A DNA stretch of 64,000 bases from Epiperipatus broadwayi (taxonomy: Eukaryota > Onychophora > Udeonychophora > Euonychophora > Peripatidae). Every line of letters starts with the position of its first letter. Within the stretch, counting starts at the first letter, position 1. This document shows, piece after piece, positions 59,041 to 64,000 of this stretch. The notes under the pieces are model-generated. The model was not told the DNA's origin. It searched no databases and was given only the letters and a program-made list of their open reading frames with translations. Location: positions 932,001 through 996,000 of the forward strand of contig JAQFVV010000032.1 of the NCBI GenBank assembly GCA_028023455.1, given 5' to 3'. The position numbers and the translations under genes were made by a program.

Positions 59041-62000
59041 ATATATATATATATATATATATTCAGACTACCAGTAAGATATATCTTTTAGATAACTAAA
59101 ACAGGTTTGAAAATCAATGGAAACACTATGCAAGATAATTACACTGATATAATAATAAAACCTGTGATGAGGCAAGAAAATAAATACACACAGCACACAA
59201 CATATTTAAAGTTTAAATTGTAGTAGACCAAATAATATATTATAAAAATAAATATGCCTTCAGATATTATAACCTACAAAATATACATTATATTAAATTC
59301 CAGGCAATGTGAATAATAAGAAATATGAATAAGTAAAAATATGAATAGAACCCCAGTAACTATGTGCAGGCAATGCCAACAAATAAGCAAGCCGCACTCT
59401 CATTCATGGAAGACTAAATGCATATAAAAACAATATAATATCCAAATAAAATTTCCTAAACTGATATATACTTCTATTCCACATACGAATTAACTACAGA
59501 AGGCATAATTTGATAAATATTAATAAGTAACATCTTGCACACACATACAAAGGCATACAACACATTCATTCAGTCAAACACTATGTGTATACTAACAAAT
59601 CATCATAATAACATTCAATTGTATAAACTATCTAAATTCTCACACAAATAGACAATCATAACTTTCTCATTTATTAACTTCTATATCATTTATATTAAAA
59701 AGGGGTTATATCATGGGTACATTCATTTCTTAAGTTTAAAACAAATACAAGAACTCCAAATAGTAACAAAAGATCTTATAAAATAAACCTTTTACCATAT
59801 CTTTTTTGCACAACTCCATTTCTTGAATATGTACTATCATAAACATTTATAATACCATAAACAATATTAATCATAATAATATAATACATAAATTATAACT
59901 ACATAATAATAATTTAAAATATACATAAAAACATATGCTATTTCTTTTACCAATTTTTAGATCAGAGATTAAAGTTCTTTCCATCTTATAATAAAATTCT
60001 CTTTTATTCAAGTCTTTTTTTCTTTTAAAAATACAACTTAGTCTTTCACCTAGGCAGATAGATAATACGTATATGAAGATTTATAGCAGAAATTCTTTGA
60101 GAAAAATATTCATAATATAAAATTTAACAAATTTAAAGATGGCATGAACCGATAGTAAATACTTTAATATATGGCTCCTTTATAACATTTCTAATTGCAA
60201 TACAAATTGGAGAAATGAGCAGAAAGAAGTTATTAAATAATAACAGTACTTTATAAAGTTCCACATTATAAGTTTATTTATTTTATATTAAGTATGATAT
60301 CAGTCTAAATTTATTTTTTCAATGTCAAGTAATATATTTCAGAAAAACAATAAAGCAATTGAGAAAAATATTCTAAATAGAGATGAACTTGGAACAGATA
60401 ATTATATTAATGCAACATTAGCTTATCTGTCTTAACATGAACATAACTAAATAAAATATTTTCCCTAAAAGATTTAAAAAGTTGAATTTTATTCCTTTTT
60501 TCCCATTAAAATGTTATAGTTCAAGTCAAAATCATTGTAATTTCTTCTATGTTTAATATACTCAATACTTTTAGGATTGTTCATTATTATCATATCTTTA
60601 ATATGACATAAATATCATAACTTTTTCACATATCTCCAAAACAAACTAAAAATGATTATCTTCATAAATAATTTAATTATTCATATTTAGAGTAGTTCTA
60701 TTAAACATTTAATAATTACTTCATTAATAATTAAAATTATAGTTAATAACTAAGATTATTTAAATTGTTGAAGGTAAATATTATGAAGTTCAAATTTAAC
60801 TGTTTAGTATAATAATAAAATAACATAATTTCCTAATGTGCATTCAGTTTATTGTTGACCTAAAAATTACTAGGATTTTTGATATCTTTCCCAAATTTAC
60901 TGACTGATAAGCCAGATGAACATATGCTTTAGATGTGGTACTGCAATGGATAACTTTAATTTTTTATTCAATTTTTAAAAAAAAAAAATAAAATTTAACA
61001 CTTTTAAAGTGACTCAAAACAAAATGTGAAAATAATAGTTAAACAAAATCAAACAAATAAAATAAAGTGTCTATAATACACATACTCATTAAGATTTCTA
61101 CAGCATTTCCTGTAATGTGATATAGGTCTACAAACATCATTTCTAATATTTTATCATATTTAAATTATTAGCAGATTTTTATCTTTCATATTGACCTGAC
61201 CTTCAACTTTTTACTTAAGATTATTTAGTCATGTGATGTCTAGTTAGACAAAATACAAATGAACTTTATTAATTGAATTTAATTATTAAATAAATGATTT
61301 ATTTAATCAATTTAAACTTTTTTAAAAAATTATACCTTTACTCAAAATACTCTCTATAAAAACTTTTAATATTACAATTATTTAATGTACTCTTTTTTAT
61401 TAAAATATAACTTAATATTCTTTTAAATTTCTTAATTTTTTTACATTCATGCCCAAATATTTATATCCATATGTATACTAAATATAACCAAGATTTTAAA
61501 ACAATGAAGTTAAATGAATGCTTAATATTTAAAACTGAAACTTATCCCAATTAGTTAGTTAAATTTAATCTCTAAATTCTGACTTTAAACACTCATATAA
61601 ACTAAAATTTTTATAAGTTATTTTAAAACCACTTATTTTAAAACCTAACAAAGATCCTAACCAAATTAAATAACTAAATTTTATACAAAATAAAATAACT
61701 TTATTGCATATACTTAAAATATGGCAAGCTTTAAATTAACCTTTCTTTAGATTCTGATCAAGTTTACTTTTAAGCAAATATCAAACAATCTTAGTATTTC
61801 CTAAGTAACTAAGAGTTAAATAGGCCAAATAATTATTTTAATAAATAATATAACATTTAGCTTAAGACTTTATAGTTTAATAATAAATTTATTATAATCT
61901 AAAAAAAATTTTTAACACTTTATAGTATATTTAGTTCACAGGGCTAAATGTATAGTTATAATATAGATAGCAAATTTCTTTTATATCCTGTTGATAGATT

Positions 62001-62845
62001 TATTTTTAAGATAAAAAAATTAACTTTTAAACATATATTAAATTGAATCATTTATAAACTATATTATAATTGATAATATTGCAATTATCTTAAAAATTCC
62101 CATCAATTCATTTTTAAAATGTCTATTTTAATCCTCCAGAATGTTTTCTATAAAAGAAATAGCCTTCATAGAAAGAAAAAAATCATAAACTATGCTCTAT
62201 GTCCTAGAAATGTTATTTTAATAAAAAATATATTTAACCATACTTGTTACATCTCGATAATGTAGATATTGCAAGATTTAATATAAGCAATACTTCTTCA
62301 AAAAGATAATCTTGCGAGATTATTCGAGTTATAACATTTATCAAACAATATTTAAAGCAATATTATCTTATGGATGTTTTATTAACCATGAATGTTTGAA
62401 TAAATAAAATGTTTTCCTCTTGCATATATTTTGAAAAATATGACATAACCATGATTGATAGCAACAAGGATATTTATTTAATACTTCATTATTTATGCTA
62501 TTTCTGAAATAGAACATTGTAGAGTTCCCAACCATGATCTTATTTAAGATTTTATAATACAAATCCCAGGTTTTAAAACTGATTCCTTATATTTTTAAAA
62601 AAAATCATCATTTTCAATCCTATTACTTTATGATTTGAATAAAGGAGAATCAAAAATTTTCATTAAAATTAAGTCAATAAAGATTTCAATTTAAAACTAT
62701 CATGTATAAAAGATACACATATGGGAATTAAGTCAAATGTCTCACATCACACAAGTATACATTCTCTATTTTATATATATATTTTTTACTAAAGACTTAA
62801 ACATTTTGTTTTTAATAAACAAACACTTTGCTTTTAGATAGTACT
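59041..62845. other. AT-rich stretch, no gene seen
   Basis: Starts with the (AT)n tract (59041-59062) that received the LTR element. The rest is A+T-rich and featureless. Confidence 0.65.
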
Positions 62846-62851
62846 CTACAA

Positions 62852-62922
62852 GCGTTGGTGGCCTAGCGGTTAGAGTAGCTGCCTTTGAAGCATCCGGCCA
62901 ACGTTTGCTTCCCGGTCAACGC
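62852..62922 (+). repeat. tRNA-like SINE head, copy 2
   Basis: 71 nt with a 7-bp acceptor-like stem GCGTTGG/TCAACGC (one G-U). The A box tggcctagcggtt fits the polymerase III consensus, and cgtttgcttcccgg is in the T-arm/B-box place with a ccgg/ccgg stem. It is followed by tttgacatatgaatatat, similar to the sequence after copy 1 (40519-40598). No CCA-type terminator evidence and no second tRNA feature, so a SINE head or tRNA pseudogene is preferred over a working gene. Confidence 0.65.
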
Positions 62923-63179
62923 TTTGACATATGAATATATATATATTTACTCTATTAATAAAAATTTGTAACAATTGGAATACTAGGATTTTGACTGTAA
63001 ATAAACTATTAGAATATTTGCTATTCTTAATTAACAATTGATTACTTTTTCTAAAATAGCATTGAGTTAGCCATAAATGAGATGTTAAATGGGGAAACTA
63101 TTTAAATGAAGTCAGCTAAAATACATAATTGTAAACAAATTAAATAATAAATTATTGGATATTAATAAAAGTAGAAGAG

Positions 63180-64000
63180 ATGGGAGTCAAAAAGTTTGGA
63201 AATATATAAAAAGGAATGTAGGCGAGAGAAAAATAGAGTTCACAATATGTAATAAGGTTTTCATCTGATGTGCTTAAGTAAGACTTGGATATAAAAGCTG
63301 CATGGTTGTGTAGATCATGTATAAATGTGATAAAATAGATAAAAAATGGTTTTAATGTAATGAAAGAAAAATATTATTATTAAATGGTGAGGAGAAAAAA
63401 AATGGAGCTCTAGCGAAGAATTAGAGACAATTTTAAATAAGTATGTAATGAATATAGAAAAGATGTTAGATATGAAAGACATAGTAATTGAAATGTAAAT
63501 TTTACAGAAAATGAATTGGAAGTTGAAAGGGAAGCGGTTTAGATGGATGGGCAGCAGAGATAGTGAAGTTAGGAAATTGAACAAAACTAAACAGATTTGT
63601 TTTAATAAAATGGCACAGGACAAAATTTCCAGATATATGGAATAATACAAGAGTGAGGCTATTATTTAAAGGAAAGGGTATCATAGAAAGATAAAACAAT
63701 TATAGAGCATAGGTCTTATATCATTTTTGCATATATGTGGATGGGTGACAAAATGGATGAAAAAAAAAATGGTAGATCTGTAAGGTTTTAGAATGGAGTC
63801 ATATAAGAGTTCATTTGTAGTCCCACAGCTTTTACATATATATGAGTAGGAATACAAATAGTTGTCTTTATAGCTATAGAGAAGGCATATAAAATAGAAA
63901 GATTATGGGTGTTTAATAAATTTGGAAAAAATGCTTTAGTGGATCTTAAAAGATTGCAAAAAAATTACTATATGTATCGGTTAAAAATGAAGTGGGATTA
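63180..64000 (+). pseudogene. Decayed LINE reverse transcriptase, runs off the right edge
   Basis: Scattered frames on the plus strand resemble the RT fingers and palm of a non-LTR retrotransposon. KISRYMEXXNTRV-like and LLFKGKG appear near 63620-63680, followed by NYRA(I/x)GLIS (about 63695-63720). Motif A-like AIEKAYK is near 63875, with a helix ending LKRLQKNYYMYRL. The Asp of motif A appears changed. Stops and frameshifts every few dozen codons mark it as old. It is not a close copy of the RTE piece at 6.7 kb. The palm motif with the catalytic A-D-D would lie beyond the window. Confidence 0.55.

Overview
The window is very AT-rich eukaryotic DNA with no recognisable host protein-coding gene, no rRNA and no convincing intact tRNA gene. 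It holds long featureless A+T stretches, many microsatellites and decayed transposable elements of several classes. The mix (Penelope-like elements, RTE-type LINEs, Merlin and hAT DNA elements, a Ty3-type LTR element, tRNA-derived SINEs and hammerhead-bearing short repeats) points to an invertebrate animal. A mollusc such as a cephalopod would fit, but that is a guess from repeat style. The window is most simply intergenic or deep intronic.

Left part (1-13.5 kb): a duplicated ~230-300 bp unit (39-603); a dead Merlin transposase (about 5.77-6.58 kb) followed directly by a 5'-truncated RTE-type LINE (6.69-7.72 kb) with a (GAT)n tail; a degenerate A-rich repeat array (7.86-8.23 kb); and a compound GATA/GTAG/GACA microsatellite (9.05-9.33 kb).

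The most interesting content is small self-cleaving RNA motifs. Two short repeat families carry type I hammerhead ribozyme (HHR) sequences. Family A has four clear copies (14.1, 23.0, 31.2 and 43.5 kb). Each motif is 59 nt, with an outer helix, an internal loop, an inner stem I helix that covaries between copies, and a stem III reduced to one base pair closed by a CUAG-type loop. Family B has two copies (13.6 and 45.1 kb), also with a 59-nt footprint in the better copy, a 5-6 bp stem II and a downstream tRNA-like tract. They resemble the animal 'retrozymes' and the Penelope-associated mini-hammerheads. Two family A copies are snap-back structures in which an antisense part is joined to a sense part.

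At 26.56-30.17 kb two Penelope-like elements (RT plus GIY-YIG endonuclease) are fused head to head. They form ~1.7 kb inverted arms and share two identical nonsense codons. A third, more decayed GIY-YIG remnant lies at about 45.95-46.44 kb, beside another inverted repeat (45.28-45.82 kb) built round a (TA)n(GA)n tract. A hAT MITE with a perfect 8-bp target duplication is at 39.49-39.93 kb. A long perfect-type palindrome with a possible hammerhead core sits at 50.18-50.30 kb.

Right part: a 6.8 kb Ty3/gypsy-type retrotransposon (52.24-59.04 kb, minus strand) with unusually long ~1.45 kb LTRs inserted into an (AT)n tract. It retains protease, RT, RNase H and integrase, broken by stops and frameshifts, and almost no Gag. 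A second tRNA-like SINE copy (62.85 kb) and a decayed LINE RT running off the right edge (63.18-64.0 kb) complete the window. All coordinates of repeat edges were read by eye and may be off by a few bases.
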